In this document: positions 8,901 to 17,695 of the stretch, piece after piece | Numbering within the stretch: the stretch's first letter is position 1 | How the letters are laid out: every line of letters begins with the position of its first letter | The notes under the pieces: generated by a model | What the model was told of the DNA's origin: nothing | Database searches by the model: none | Seen by the model: only the letters and a program-made list of their open reading frames with translations | Position numbers and translations under genes: made by a program | Assembly: GCA_017522135.1 (NCBI GenBank) | Contig: JAFXAB010000047.1 | Location: 83,090-127,115, forward strand | DNA from: Bacteroidaceae bacterium | GTDB lineage: Bacteria > Bacteroidota > Bacteroidia > Bacteroidales > Barnesiellaceae_A | Length of the DNA stretch: 44,026 nt | Reading direction: 5' to 3'

Positions 8901-11900
8901 TTAGTATACCACAACTTTAGCAACCTTGTGTGCTGTAGCAGATGTTACCTCTACTACATATACACCTTCGGTATAAACAGGTATTGAGGTGCTTTGTGCA
9001 ACTTGAGCGGTATATACACATTGTCCTGCAGCATTGTATAGTGCTACATTATATGTTTCATTACCGGCAGCATCTACTCTAATAGCACCTTCGGCCTTGT
9101 CATATCGCACACTGTAGGCATTATCGGCATTAATCTTACCAACCGACGCCTGCAATGTAGTAGCAAAGAATGCACGAATACCATGATCTTTGATCTCGAG
9201 CATTTGCGACACCAACTTGCCATTGGCATTGTAAATCTTGCAAGTACCGCGAGGCATATAGATACCATTGCCCCATGCGTCGGTAATCTCCATACAGTAC
9301 ACTTGATCGGCCTCGAGTGTAACCTCCTCAGTTACCTCAGTGATAGTGCCTTTGGGATAGGGGCCAAACTCATGAACAATGTTACCACTCATATCTTTGA
9401 TAAGATAGCGGTTCTCGTCGGCAAAGTTATCGGTCTTGATAATGAACTTGTTGAGAGGGGTAGTTTCAAGAGGATCTTGGAAAGAACCCGAGAAACTGTT
9501 ACCATTGTAAAGTTGGTAGTTTACACCACCCAATTTTATCACGAAGTCGTTTACAGTCTCGATAAGGGCACTTTGGTTAAACGGAATCTTAATGAGAGTT
9601 GTAGAACGAGCGGGAGCCAAGCCTACCCATTCGGTCACATAAGCCTTACCGTTAAGAGTAACATCAAAACCGGCTTCAACAATATCCTCGGTAGAGTTAT
9701 TTACCAAGAAAGCCTCGTAGTAATTGTAGGCATAAGTACCTGTAACGGGAATAAGAGGTTTTTCAATCTTGGCATCCATCGGCAGCACCAAACCGGGATA
9801 GTTGGGATGAGTGGCTGTTACGTTAAGCACATCGGTCTTATCGATACATACATAGGCCAATACCTCAAAGTTGGCTACATCGGTAGCTACACCATTAATG
9901 TCGGCAGGAACTTCATACAGATATTGTTTGGTGAAGAAATCGCCTTTCTTGCATGTAGTAATAGTATCACCCCAAATAGGTGTGAGATATGCGCGAGCTA
10001 CGTGATTGTGAACATAGTTGTTACCGGCCGAGCCACCATTTTGGGGACCTACGATACCACTTTGTGATATAAGAACGTTGAGTGCGTTGAAGTTAGCATC
10101 TACATCGGCTGTATAGTAACCTTCGACATTGACAGTAAGTATGCGTGTTTTGGGGTCATAATTGCTGCCCACCCACAAGTTGACAGGTGCAACTTGGTCG
10201 CTGATAAGGCGTGAATATTCAACCCAGCCACCACGCGAAGTCATCACCTCCTCTTCACCTTCAAAGAGTGTGCGGTTAACCATACCATAAGGATAACCCG
10301 GAGTTTCGAAATAGATGTCGAGTGAGTCACCTACAGATGTGCGGAAGTCGGGCTCGTCGGGGAAAGGTATTGAATAGTGACCGGCATGAATAGCCACAGC
10401 GTGAATCTTGTCGGGTTGAGCCTTCATCAACTCAGCAATCATGTAGTGAGCATCGGGGCAGTTACCGCAGTGAATACCGGTAAAATCTTCAATGAACACT
10501 TTCTTGTTTTGTACCTCTTTCGATACGTTGTTACCCGCTGTATTGAAGAATGTGCGAGCACCATGACTTTCGATATCCTTTATTTCGCTAACAAGTACAC
10601 CGTTGGCATCATATACTTTGACATAACCATCGTAAATACCATTTGACCAAGTGTCGATTACTTCAAAGCAATAACGAGTATCGGATGCCAAGAAAGCCAT
10701 CTCCTTTACTGCCTTGTATGCATATTCACCCGATGCATAAGGACCAAACTCTTGCACGATATTACCATTCATATCCTTGATAAGGAAACGGTTTTCGGCA
10801 GCAAATTCGTCCAAGAAGAACTCAATCTTAACAGTGGGGGTTGTAGTGACAGGAGCATCAAATTTGTCAGACAATTTATTACCCTTATACTCAGCACCAT
10901 TCAAGCCGGTAAGCTTGATTGTATAGCGGTTTCCGGTCTCTTTTGAGAGCGTGGTAATATCAAAAGGCAATTTGATTGTTGTAGTAGTACGAGGTGCTGC
11001 AACACCGGTCCACTCTACCTCATAATCGGTACTGTTGAATGTAACAGTAAATGTAGCTGATGTAATCTCTTGTGTCGATTTGTTTTTCAAGTCCAACTCA
11101 AAGAAGTCATAACCATACACACCGTTGACAGGTATCAACGATTGCGCAATCTCGGCTTCGAGAGGCAACTCAATATCCTTATACTCAGGAACAGAACCTG
11201 TAACATTGAGGATATTTTCCTCATTCACTGCTATGTAAGCAACAACCTCAAGTTCGGCCGGGTTTACAGCCACCTCCTTGATGCTCTCAGGTACTGCGTA
11301 AGTATATTGTTTTGAAAAGAAATCACCCTTTTTACAAGTGGTAATAGTATCGCCCCAAGTAGAGGTGAGATAAGCGCGAGCCATGTGCTGGTGCATATAC
11401 TCGCTACCAAGACCACCACCCGATTGGGGACCCATGATATTGTTCTCAGTGACAACAACATTCAACAAGTTGAAATCGGCGTTGGTATCGGCTGTATAGT
11501 AACCTTCTACATCAACAGTGAGCGTACGAGTTGACTCATCGAAGCTGCTCTTCATCCACAAATTGACAGGAGCAACGATTTGAGCCTCTATACTTGCTAC
11601 AGTAGCCCATGAGGTGCGGTTGATGATGATACGGTCGTCGTAACGTTGGCGATTGACCATACCGGCAGGATAACCTGAGATTCCAAAGTAGTTGTTAATC
11701 TCAGTACCCTCTGAGGTGCGGAAATCAGGCTCATCACTGTGAGGCACTGAATAGTGTCCGGCATGTACAGCTATCGCATACACCTTCTCGGGTTGTGCTT
11801 TAAGCAACTCAGCCACGATTTTGTGAGCCTGAGGACAATAACCACAATGAATTCCGGTAAACTCCTCAACAAGCACATTTTTGTATTGTACTTCTGTTGA

Positions 11901-11972
11901 AACATTTCGTTCGGCACGACACATAACTATCGCTATCGTCAACGCCATAATAGAAAGTAATACTCTTTTCAT
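8901..11972 (-). CDS. Double Omp28/thioredoxin-like protein with T9SS tail
   Basis: A 1023-residue secreted protein (signal peptide 1-20, MKRVLLSIMALTIAIVMCRA) made of two homologous halves. Each begins with an Omp28-related, thioredoxin-like domain carrying a CxxC pair: EEFTGIHCGYC at residues 43-46, and EDFTGIHCGNC at about 502-505. Each is followed by the same landmarks: A(I/V)HAGHYS(V/I)P, DEPDFRTS, GYP.GMVNR and ARAYLT..WGDTITTCKKGDFF. Each half closes with a beta-sandwich-like module (LIKDM.GNIV.EFGPY and D.W.NGIY). A T9SS sorting domain (about 940-1023) ends the protein. A CxxC in this fold suggests disulfide chemistry or a structural disulfide, but redox activity is not shown. It is the promoter-proximal gene of the minus-strand cluster. 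The duplicated architecture on one chain is uncommon in my reading of the family, where single Omp28 units are usual. Confidence 0.88.
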   Translation of the reverse strand: MKRVLLSIMALTIAIVMCRAERNVSTEVQYKNVLVEEFTGIHCGYCPQAHKIVAELLKAQPEKVYAIAVHAGHYSVPHSDEPDFRTSEGTEINNYFGISGYPAGMVNRQRYDDRIIINRTSWATVASIEAQIVAPVNLWMKSSFDESTRTLTVDVEGYYTADTNADFNLLNVVVTENNIMGPQSGGGLGSEYMHQHMARAYLTSTWGDTITTCKKGDFFSKQYTYAVPESIKEVAVNPAELEVVAYIAVNEENILNVTGSVPEYKDIELPLEAEIAQSLIPVNGVYGYDFFELDLKNKSTQEITSATFTVTFNSTDYEVEWTGVAAPRTTTTIKLPFDITTLSKETGNRYTIKLTGLNGAEYKGNKLSDKFDAPVTTTPTVKIEFFLDEFAAENRFLIKDMNGNIVQEFGPYASGEYAYKAVKEMAFLASDTRYCFEVIDTWSNGIYDGYVKVYDANGVLVSEIKDIESHGARTFFNTAGNNVSKEVQNKKVFIEDFTGIHCGNCPDAHYMIAELMKAQPDKIHAVAIHAGHYSIPFPDEPDFRTSVGDSLDIYFETPGYPYGMVNRTLFEGEEEVMTSRGGWVEYSRLISDQVAPVNLWVGSNYDPKTRILTVNVEGYYTADVDANFNALNVLISQSGIVGPQNGGSAGNNYVHNHVARAYLTPIWGDTITTCKKGDFFTKQYLYEVPADINGVATDVANFEVLAYVCIDKTDVLNVTATHPNYPGLVLPMDAKIEKPLIPVTGTYAYNYYEAFLVNNSTEDIVEAGFDVTLNGKAYVTEWVGLAPARSTTLIKIPFNQSALIETVNDFVIKLGGVNYQLYNGNSFSGSFQDPLETTPLNKFIIKTDNFADENRYLIKDMSGNIVHEFGPYPKGTITEVTEEVTLEADQVYCMEITDAWGNGIYMPRGTCKIYNANGKLVSQMLEIKDHGIRAFFATTLQASVGKINADNAYSVRYDKAEGAIRVDAAGNETYNVALYNAAGQCVYTAQVAQSTSIPVYTEGVYVVEVTSATAHKVAKVVVY

Positions 11973-12003
11973 ATAGTTGTTTATTAAGGTTTTTTCTCTA
12001 TCG

Positions 12004-12033
12004 CAAATTTATAGATTTTGATAATTTGACAAG
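12004..12033 (-). promoter_or_regulatory. Putative Bacteroidota promoter for the secreted-protein cluster
   Basis: On the minus strand TAAATTTG (12004-12011) matches the -7 consensus TAnnTTTG exactly. A CTTG box (12030-12033), one base off the -33 TTTG, sits 18 bases upstream. The predicted start lies about 25 bases before the ATG at 11972. It is the only good promoter-like site I saw serving the six genes down to position 1. Confidence 0.5.
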
Positions 12034-12206
12034 ACCGAGACACCATAGTTTTACTACTGCATATATTGCCATACAAGGCAAAGCACTACTGCATTTATTG
12101 TTATTTAACTGTTATTAAGCGCATTAACACACCGTCTTTATTTAACAAACAAACACAATTATTTAAAAAATAAAGGCAAGAAAAACGATTTTTCCGCATT
12201 ATTTAC

Positions 12207-12214
12207 TATATTTG
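12207..12214 (+). promoter_or_regulatory. Putative -7 promoter element of the TPR regulator gene
   Basis: TATATTTG matches TAnnTTTG, 35 bases before the ATG at 12250. No clear TTTG box is seen at -33, so the promoter may be weak or need an activator. Confidence 0.4.
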
Positions 12215-12249
12215 CGACAGATTTAAAGCCATTTTTAATCCCCAAAACA

Positions 12250-14046
12250 ATGATTAGAAACAAGAAATACCCTCAAATAACAAGATTGATAATATCAATA
12301 ATATTGTTGCTAAACGTCAATACCGGATTGGCGCTAACCGACACCATACAATTAAAAATCTTAAGAAAATCACAAGACTTAATTGATACTAACAACCTCA
12401 GAGGTTTGGAGATTCACAATGAAATAAACACACTGAAAGAGAAGTCCATTATCTCCGACAGTACATTTGTTGAGTTCCTTACCCAAAACATCGCTTCTTA
12501 CTTTAGAGATCAATCGCAGCAACCAAATGCCATCGAAATACTCTCGACTACAACCGAAGCACTTGAAAGCAAGGAGTGTGACAAGAAGATACTTCTTACA
12601 CTATATCTCCCATTAGGTGCGGCATTTGAGGAGGTGGGTCTGTGGAGTACCGCTATGGACTATTATCACAAAGCTCTCACGATAGCTCAAGAGAACGATA
12701 TGAAGGCTCACATTGCACGTATATATAATAATATTGCCGTAGCATACTACCGAATAGATCCCAATGCAGCCATTGAATACCTTAACAAATCGCTCGAAAT
12801 CAATAAAATACTGGAAAGCAACAGAGAACTATACCTCAACTACAACAATCTGGCTGCTGCATATATGAGGTTGGAGGCATACGATAAGGCTCTTGAGAAT
12901 GCCTTGATAGCCATGCACTATATCAACAAGGAGAAAAACGCCGATATGTACTACTTTATGCAATGCAACATCGGCTCACTCTACACACAGAAGGGCAACT
13001 ACAACTTGGCCATATCATACTTGGAAGATGCTCGCGAGCACTTTGAACAAAGTGGCAATATTGCCGAACAAATCACAGTGAACATTTTGCTGGCTGAGGC
13101 TCATGAAAAGGCAGGAAACATTGCGATATCCAACCAACTGATCAACCGTATCGACAACGATATGATAGACAAAATCAACAATGCAGAATTAGAGTCGAAT
13201 GTACGCACAACCTTGGCCGAGTTGTTCAAGGAGAAAAAATTATACAAAAAAGCATACGAAAACCTCGAAATGGCATCGGTATTAAAGGATTCATTGCAAC
13301 ATGCCAATGATGAACTGAAAGTAAAAAACCTTGAAAAGATATACATTAATGAGCAAAAAATACGTGAAAGTGCTATAACCATCAATGAGCTTGAACTCAA
13401 AAAACTACGTAGTGACAGGCAAATCATTATCGTAGTCATTGCACTGCTCATCCTCTCTATTACACTCATATTCTTCATCATACGCTCGCGTATGAAAGAC
13501 AAACTCATCAAGACCAATGCCATACTATCGGAACAAGAGAAAATATTGAGAGACAAAGAGATGGAGCTACAACACATCAAGGAACAAGAGCTCAAACAAG
13601 CCATCGACCAAAAGAACAGAGAGCTATCAAGCTATGCCCTATCCTACACAAAGGACAACGAGTTCTTAGCCAACTTGAGTGAAGAACTAAAGAATCTACT
13701 ACTTGAAATTAACCCTCGCGACAAAGAACATCGCGAGCATATACGCAACATTCTTACCCAACTCAAACAACACTACTCAACCGACAATTGGCAAGAGTTT
13801 CGATACTACTTTGAGCAGGTACACCCTTCGTTTTACGACCGCCTCGACGAAATATCGTCGGGTATGACTCAACGACAAAAACGACTTTGTGCAATGCTAT
13901 ACATAGGATTGTCGACCAAAGAAATATCTTCAATCACATTTCGCGAAGTGCGTAGTATAGAGTCGGCCCGTAATCGCCTGCGCAAGAAACTCAACATACC
14001 CGAAGAAGAGACTATACAAGAATTCCTGACACGTAAGCTGGGTTGA
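12250..14046 (+). CDS. Membrane-spanning TPR sensor/HTH transcription regulator
   Basis: A 598-residue protein with an N-terminal signal or anchor segment (about 11-29). A periplasmic region of tetratricopeptide repeats follows, with TPR-like helices such as AIEYLNKSLEINK, NNLAAAYMRLEAYDKALENA and NLAISYLEDAREHFE. A single hydrophobic membrane segment (IIIVVIALLILSITLIFFII) starts at about residue 391, then a charged coiled coil (about 420-460). The C-terminal helix-turn-helix domain (about 537-598) has TQRQKRLCAMLYIGLSTKEIS followed by a recognition helix rich in Arg and Ser. The layout matches the Bacteroidota TPR plus LuxR-like HTH family, where a periplasmic sensor is joined to a cytoplasmic DNA-binding domain. 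The GH2 gene starts 37 bases after its stop, which suggests it senses a glycan-related signal and acts locally. The signal and DNA target are unknown. Confidence 0.85.
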   Translation: MIRNKKYPQITRLIISIILLLNVNTGLALTDTIQLKILRKSQDLIDTNNLRGLEIHNEINTLKEKSIISDSTFVEFLTQNIASYFRDQSQQPNAIEILSTTTEALESKECDKKILLTLYLPLGAAFEEVGLWSTAMDYYHKALTIAQENDMKAHIARIYNNIAVAYYRIDPNAAIEYLNKSLEINKILESNRELYLNYNNLAAAYMRLEAYDKALENALIAMHYINKEKNADMYYFMQCNIGSLYTQKGNYNLAISYLEDAREHFEQSGNIAEQITVNILLAEAHEKAGNIAISNQLINRIDNDMIDKINNAELESNVRTTLAELFKEKKLYKKAYENLEMASVLKDSLQHANDELKVKNLEKIYINEQKIRESAITINELELKKLRSDRQIIIVVIALLILSITLIFFIIRSRMKDKLIKTNAILSEQEKILRDKEMELQHIKEQELKQAIDQKNRELSSYALSYTKDNEFLANLSEELKNLLLEINPRDKEHREHIRNILTQLKQHYSTDNWQEFRYYFEQVHPSFYDRLDEISSGMTQRQKRLCAMLYIGLSTKEISSITFREVRSIESARNRLRKKLNIPEEETIQEFLTRKLG

Positions 14047-14083
14047 ACCATATACATTAATATATATATAATACATTGTGAAT

Positions 14084-16600
14084 ATGAAAAAATCGCTACA
14101 ACTCCTTACAATAGCTATGCTATGGAGTGTTGTCGCATGTAGTTTGCCCGATGATGCGACGATATCGACCCGCTCAAGAGAAAATTTCGACGAGGGATGG
14201 CTGTTTCTGTTATCGGATGCCGAGAGTGCCGCACTACCCGAATATAACGATACAGAGTGGCGAAAGCTCAATCTGCCACACGACTGGGCTATCGAAGGAG
14301 ATTTCTCGGCCGACAATCCATCGGGTTACGCCGGAGGAGCACTGCCGGGTGGTGTAGGATGGTATCGTAAACATTTCAACATAGATAGTACCGATCTTGC
14401 AGAAGGCAGAAGGGTATACCTCGATTTTGACGGCATATATATGCTATCGGAAGTTTTTGTCAATGGTATATCGACCGGAATAAGGCCTTATGGCTATATC
14501 TCTTTCCGCCGCGACATCACCACTCTATTGCATCCGGGCGAGAATATTGTAGCTGTAAGAGTCGATAATCAACAACAACCAAACTCTCGCTGGTATAGTG
14601 GTTGTGGCATATATCGCCACGTGTGGATGGTTAAGACAGCGGCTATACACGTTGACAATTGGGGAACATACGTAACAACACCTACAGTTAAAGAAAATGA
14701 AGCCATAGTAAATATAGCAACACGCCTGCGCAATACTACTCAGGAGAGTGTAAATGTAACTGTAATACAAGACATTCTCGATGACAAGGGTAAGAGAATA
14801 GCCCGTGCACAAGGTCGCATACACATTGCACCGGATACGACAGCCGAGAAGTCTATTGAGCTGCAACTAAACAATCCACGACGATGGTCAATCGAAGATC
14901 CATACCTCTACACTGTACACACACAGATTATCCACAACAAGAAAACCATAGACACATACAAGACCCCTCTTGGAGTGCGTACATTCCGATTTGATACCCA
15001 AAAAGGATTCTTCCTCAATGACAAGCCGGTGAAGATAAAAGGGGTGTGCATGCATCATGACTTGGGATGTTTGGGAGCAGCCGTAAATAGTCGCGCCATA
15101 GAACGACAACTTGAGATACTAAAAGAGATGGGGTGCAACGCATACCGTTGCTCACACAATCCGCCCGCACCCGAAGTTCTCGACCTCTGCGACCGCATGG
15201 GATTTATTGTCATGGATGAGGCATTGGATATGTGGAGTCGCCCCAAAACCCAATACGACTATGCCCGCTTTTTCAAGGAGTGGCATGAGCGCGATATCAC
15301 CGACTTGATACTACGCGACCGCAATCATCCTTCTATTATTATGTGGAGTTTAGGCAACGAAGTCCGCGAGCAATGGACTCATGAAGCAAGTGATATACTA
15401 TCGCTCGACGATGCCAATATGCCCCTCAATCTCATGAAAGATGCTTCGGCCTTGGCTCAGGAAGGCACACCCATGAGCACCAACTCACTCATCACACGCC
15501 ACCTTTGCGAGATTGTAAAGAGACTCGACTCGCGCCCCATCACTACCGGAAACGACGAACCCAATCCCAGCAACCACCTTTTCCGGGCAGGCACACTCGA
15601 TATTATAGGATACAATTACCACGTAGAGTGGTTTGACTCGGTGCCCGGATGGTTTCCCGACAAACCATTCATAGCCACCGAAAGTGCATCGGCCTTGATG
15701 ACACGAGGTTACTACGAGCAACCATCAGATAGCATGATGCCGCGCCCCATCCGCTGGGATATCCCCTACACCAATGAGAGTTATTCATGCTCGTCATACG
15801 ACCACGTGCATGCTCCATGGGGTAGCACGCATGAGAAGAATTGGCGCATGGTCAAAGAACGCGATTATGTAAGTGGCACATTTATATGGACAGGTTTTGA
15901 CTATATCGGCGAGCCTACACCTTACAAATTCCCGGCAAGAAGTTCATACTTTGGCATCATAGATTTAGCCGGTTTCCCCAAAGATATATATTATATGTAT
16001 AAGAGCGAATGGAGCAACGACACAGTACTTCACCTTTTCCCTCACTGGAACCACACACCGGGCGAAACAATAGATATGTGCTGCTACTACAATCATGCCG
16101 ATGAAGTAGAGTTGTGGATAAACGGGGTATCGCAAGGAGTACGCACCAAGCCCAAAGGCAAGTTTCATGCCATGTGGCGCGTAACATATGAGCCGGGCAA
16201 TGTTCGTGTGGTATCGCGACTGAAAGGCAAGGAAATTCTCTCACAAACAATACACACAGCCTCAGAGCCTGCTCAGATACGCCTCACACCCGACCGCACA
16301 ATACTTCAAGCTGATGGCAGCGACTTGAGTTTTGTTACGGTAGAAGTCCTCGACAAAGAGGGCAATCTTTGCCCCAATGCCGACAACGACATTACATTTA
16401 ACGTAGAAGGCAACGCCTTTATTGCCGGTGTAGATAACGGTTCGCCCTACTCTATGGAACGTTTTAAGAGCAACCGACGTAAAGCCTTTTACGGAAAATG
16501 CCTTGTCGTACTACAAAACAATGGCAATACCGGTGTGGCTACGCTCACAGCCAACAGCAATGGGTTGAAAGCGGCACATACCACCATAAGCGCACAATAA
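14084..16600 (+). CDS. Glycoside hydrolase family 2 lipoprotein (beta-galactosidase-like)
   Basis: An 838-residue GH2 enzyme. I chose the ATG at 14084 over an in-frame GTG two codons upstream because it gives a normal lipoprotein signal (MKKSLQLLTIAMLWSVVAC, Cys19). Domains in order are a sugar-binding beta sandwich with LPHDWAIEGDF and GGVGWYRKHF, an immunoglobulin-like domain, and the (beta/alpha)8 barrel. The barrel's acid/base is Glu426 in MWSLGNE and its nucleophile is Glu533 in FIATES. C-terminal DUF4982- and Ig-like domains follow (ELWINGVSQG, then LTPDRTILQADGSDLSFVTVEV). The family removes beta-linked galactose, glucuronate or mannose from glycans, and the substrate cannot be fixed from sequence. 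The lipid anchor places it in the periplasm or on the surface. It follows the TPR/HTH regulator by 37 bases and is likely cotranscribed. A strong hairpin ends the unit. Confidence 0.92.
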   Translation: MKKSLQLLTIAMLWSVVACSLPDDATISTRSRENFDEGWLFLLSDAESAALPEYNDTEWRKLNLPHDWAIEGDFSADNPSGYAGGALPGGVGWYRKHFNIDSTDLAEGRRVYLDFDGIYMLSEVFVNGISTGIRPYGYISFRRDITTLLHPGENIVAVRVDNQQQPNSRWYSGCGIYRHVWMVKTAAIHVDNWGTYVTTPTVKENEAIVNIATRLRNTTQESVNVTVIQDILDDKGKRIARAQGRIHIAPDTTAEKSIELQLNNPRRWSIEDPYLYTVHTQIIHNKKTIDTYKTPLGVRTFRFDTQKGFFLNDKPVKIKGVCMHHDLGCLGAAVNSRAIERQLEILKEMGCNAYRCSHNPPAPEVLDLCDRMGFIVMDEALDMWSRPKTQYDYARFFKEWHERDITDLILRDRNHPSIIMWSLGNEVREQWTHEASDILSLDDANMPLNLMKDASALAQEGTPMSTNSLITRHLCEIVKRLDSRPITTGNDEPNPSNHLFRAGTLDIIGYNYHVEWFDSVPGWFPDKPFIATESASALMTRGYYEQPSDSMMPRPIRWDIPYTNESYSCSSYDHVHAPWGSTHEKNWRMVKERDYVSGTFIWTGFDYIGEPTPYKFPARSSYFGIIDLAGFPKDIYYMYKSEWSNDTVLHLFPHWNHTPGETIDMCCYYNHADEVELWINGVSQGVRTKPKGKFHAMWRVTYEPGNVRVVSRLKGKEILSQTIHTASEPAQIRLTPDRTILQADGSDLSFVTVEVLDKEGNLCPNADNDITFNVEGNAFIAGVDNGSPYSMERFKSNRRKAFYGKCLVVLQNNGNTGVATLTANSNGLKAAHTTISAQ

Positions 16601-16620
16601 GAGAAAACGGTATATGCAAC

Positions 16621-16647
16621 GAGGACACATTCAATGAATGTGTCCTC
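16621..16647 (+). terminator. Hairpin terminator between the GH2 gene and korB
   Basis: A perfect 12 bp stem, GAGGACACATTC (16621-16632) with GAATGTGTCCTC (16636-16647), closed by the loop AAT. It lies between convergent genes. The following sequence is T-rich but not a clean T-run, so it probably serves both directions with modest efficiency. Confidence 0.65.
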
Positions 16648-16676
16648 GTTATATTGTTGGTATAATTTACTTACCG

Positions 16677-17693
16677 TTATTTCACTTCCCAAGTATCACC
16701 GCTGAGGATATACTCACGGAGCGACTTGAAGTTTTTCTTGGCTTTCACCTCTTCAATTTGGCGAGTAAGTTCGTCGGTATAGTTGGGAGCATCAACATCA
16801 CGGATAACACCTATAGCCAAAGGCAATTCATGACCATCCATCATGGCCAACATTTGGTGCAATATGTTGTTGGGAGTCTTTGCATCATGTACGAGCACAT
16901 CGTCCATTGTGTAACCATCCTCACCTATGGTTATAGCTTTGAGAGCAAAACCATCAAGCACAAGACCACGATTGTTGTCCTTACCGAAAATCATCTTTTC
17001 GCCATGACGAAGATGAATGGTGCGATCGGCGCGAACTTCTTTGTCGGCCACATACGAGTGAATGTTGTGATTGAAGATAACACAATTTTGAAGCACCTCA
17101 CATACCGAAGTACCTTTATGAGCAGCAGCTGCTGCAAGAATCTCTACTGTTGTAGCCATCTCGACGTCGAGTGAACGGGCAAAGAATGTACCACGTGCAC
17201 CAAATACGAGCTCGGCAGGGATAAAGGGATCCTCAACAGTACCATAGGGTGACGATTTTGTCACAGAGCCACGATCGGTTGTAGGAGAGTACTGACCCTT
17301 GGTAAGACCATATATCTTGTTGTTCATCAACAAAATATTGATGTCGATATTACGGCGCACTTCATGAATAAAGTGGTTACCACCAATGGCAAGGCAGTCA
17401 CCATCACCCGATACTTGCCATACGGTAAGCTCGGGGTTGGCCATTTTCACACCCGATGCAATAGCACCACCACGACCGTGGATAGTGTGGAAACCATAGG
17501 TACCCATATAATAAGGTAGGCGCGATGAGCAACCGATACCCGAAATCACTGCAGTTTTGTGGGGAGCAACACCCACTTCGGCCATTGCTTTTTGCAAGGC
17601 ATTGACGATAGCATGGTCGCCACAACCGGGACACCAGCGCACATATTGATCGCTCTTAAAGTCCTGGGCTGTATATTTCTTGTTCTCTTCCAT
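16677..17693 (-). CDS. korB: 2-oxoacid (2-oxoglutarate):ferredoxin oxidoreductase, beta subunit
   Basis: A 338-residue thiamine-pyrophosphate-binding subunit. Visible features are RWCPGCGDHAI at 19-29 (CPGCG 21-25), GIGCSSRLPYY at 52-62, the TPP/Mg motif GDGD at 96-99 ending in NN at 124-125, and the GLTKGQYSPT segment after it. With KorA it forms the cytoplasmic enzyme that interconverts 2-oxoglutarate, CoA and succinyl-CoA with reduced ferredoxin, used by anaerobic Bacteroidota in the partial TCA cycle. Other 2-oxoacid substrates are possible. The start is 2 bases after the korA stop, so the two are translationally linked. No delta (4Fe-4S ferredoxin) subunit gene lies beside the pair, which is usual for the KorAB type. 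Confidence 0.93.
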   Translation of the reverse strand: MEENKKYTAQDFKSDQYVRWCPGCGDHAIVNALQKAMAEVGVAPHKTAVISGIGCSSRLPYYMGTYGFHTIHGRGGAIASGVKMANPELTVWQVSGDGDCLAIGGNHFIHEVRRNIDINILLMNNKIYGLTKGQYSPTTDRGSVTKSSPYGTVEDPFIPAELVFGARGTFFARSLDVEMATTVEILAAAAAHKGTSVCEVLQNCVIFNHNIHSYVADKEVRADRTIHLRHGEKMIFGKDNNRGLVLDGFALKAITIGEDGYTMDDVLVHDAKTPNNILHQMLAMMDGHELPLAIGVIRDVDAPNYTDELTRQIEEVKAKKNFKSLREYILSGDTWEVK

Positions 17694-17695
17694 GA

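Noticed and set aside
9183..10067. A 294-codon open frame antisense to the Omp28-like gene
   Set aside because: It lies within a gene with strong motifs on the other strand and has no signal peptide, family match or start context. The same holds for the other long antisense frames at 7535-8449, 24056-24904 and 26241-27110.
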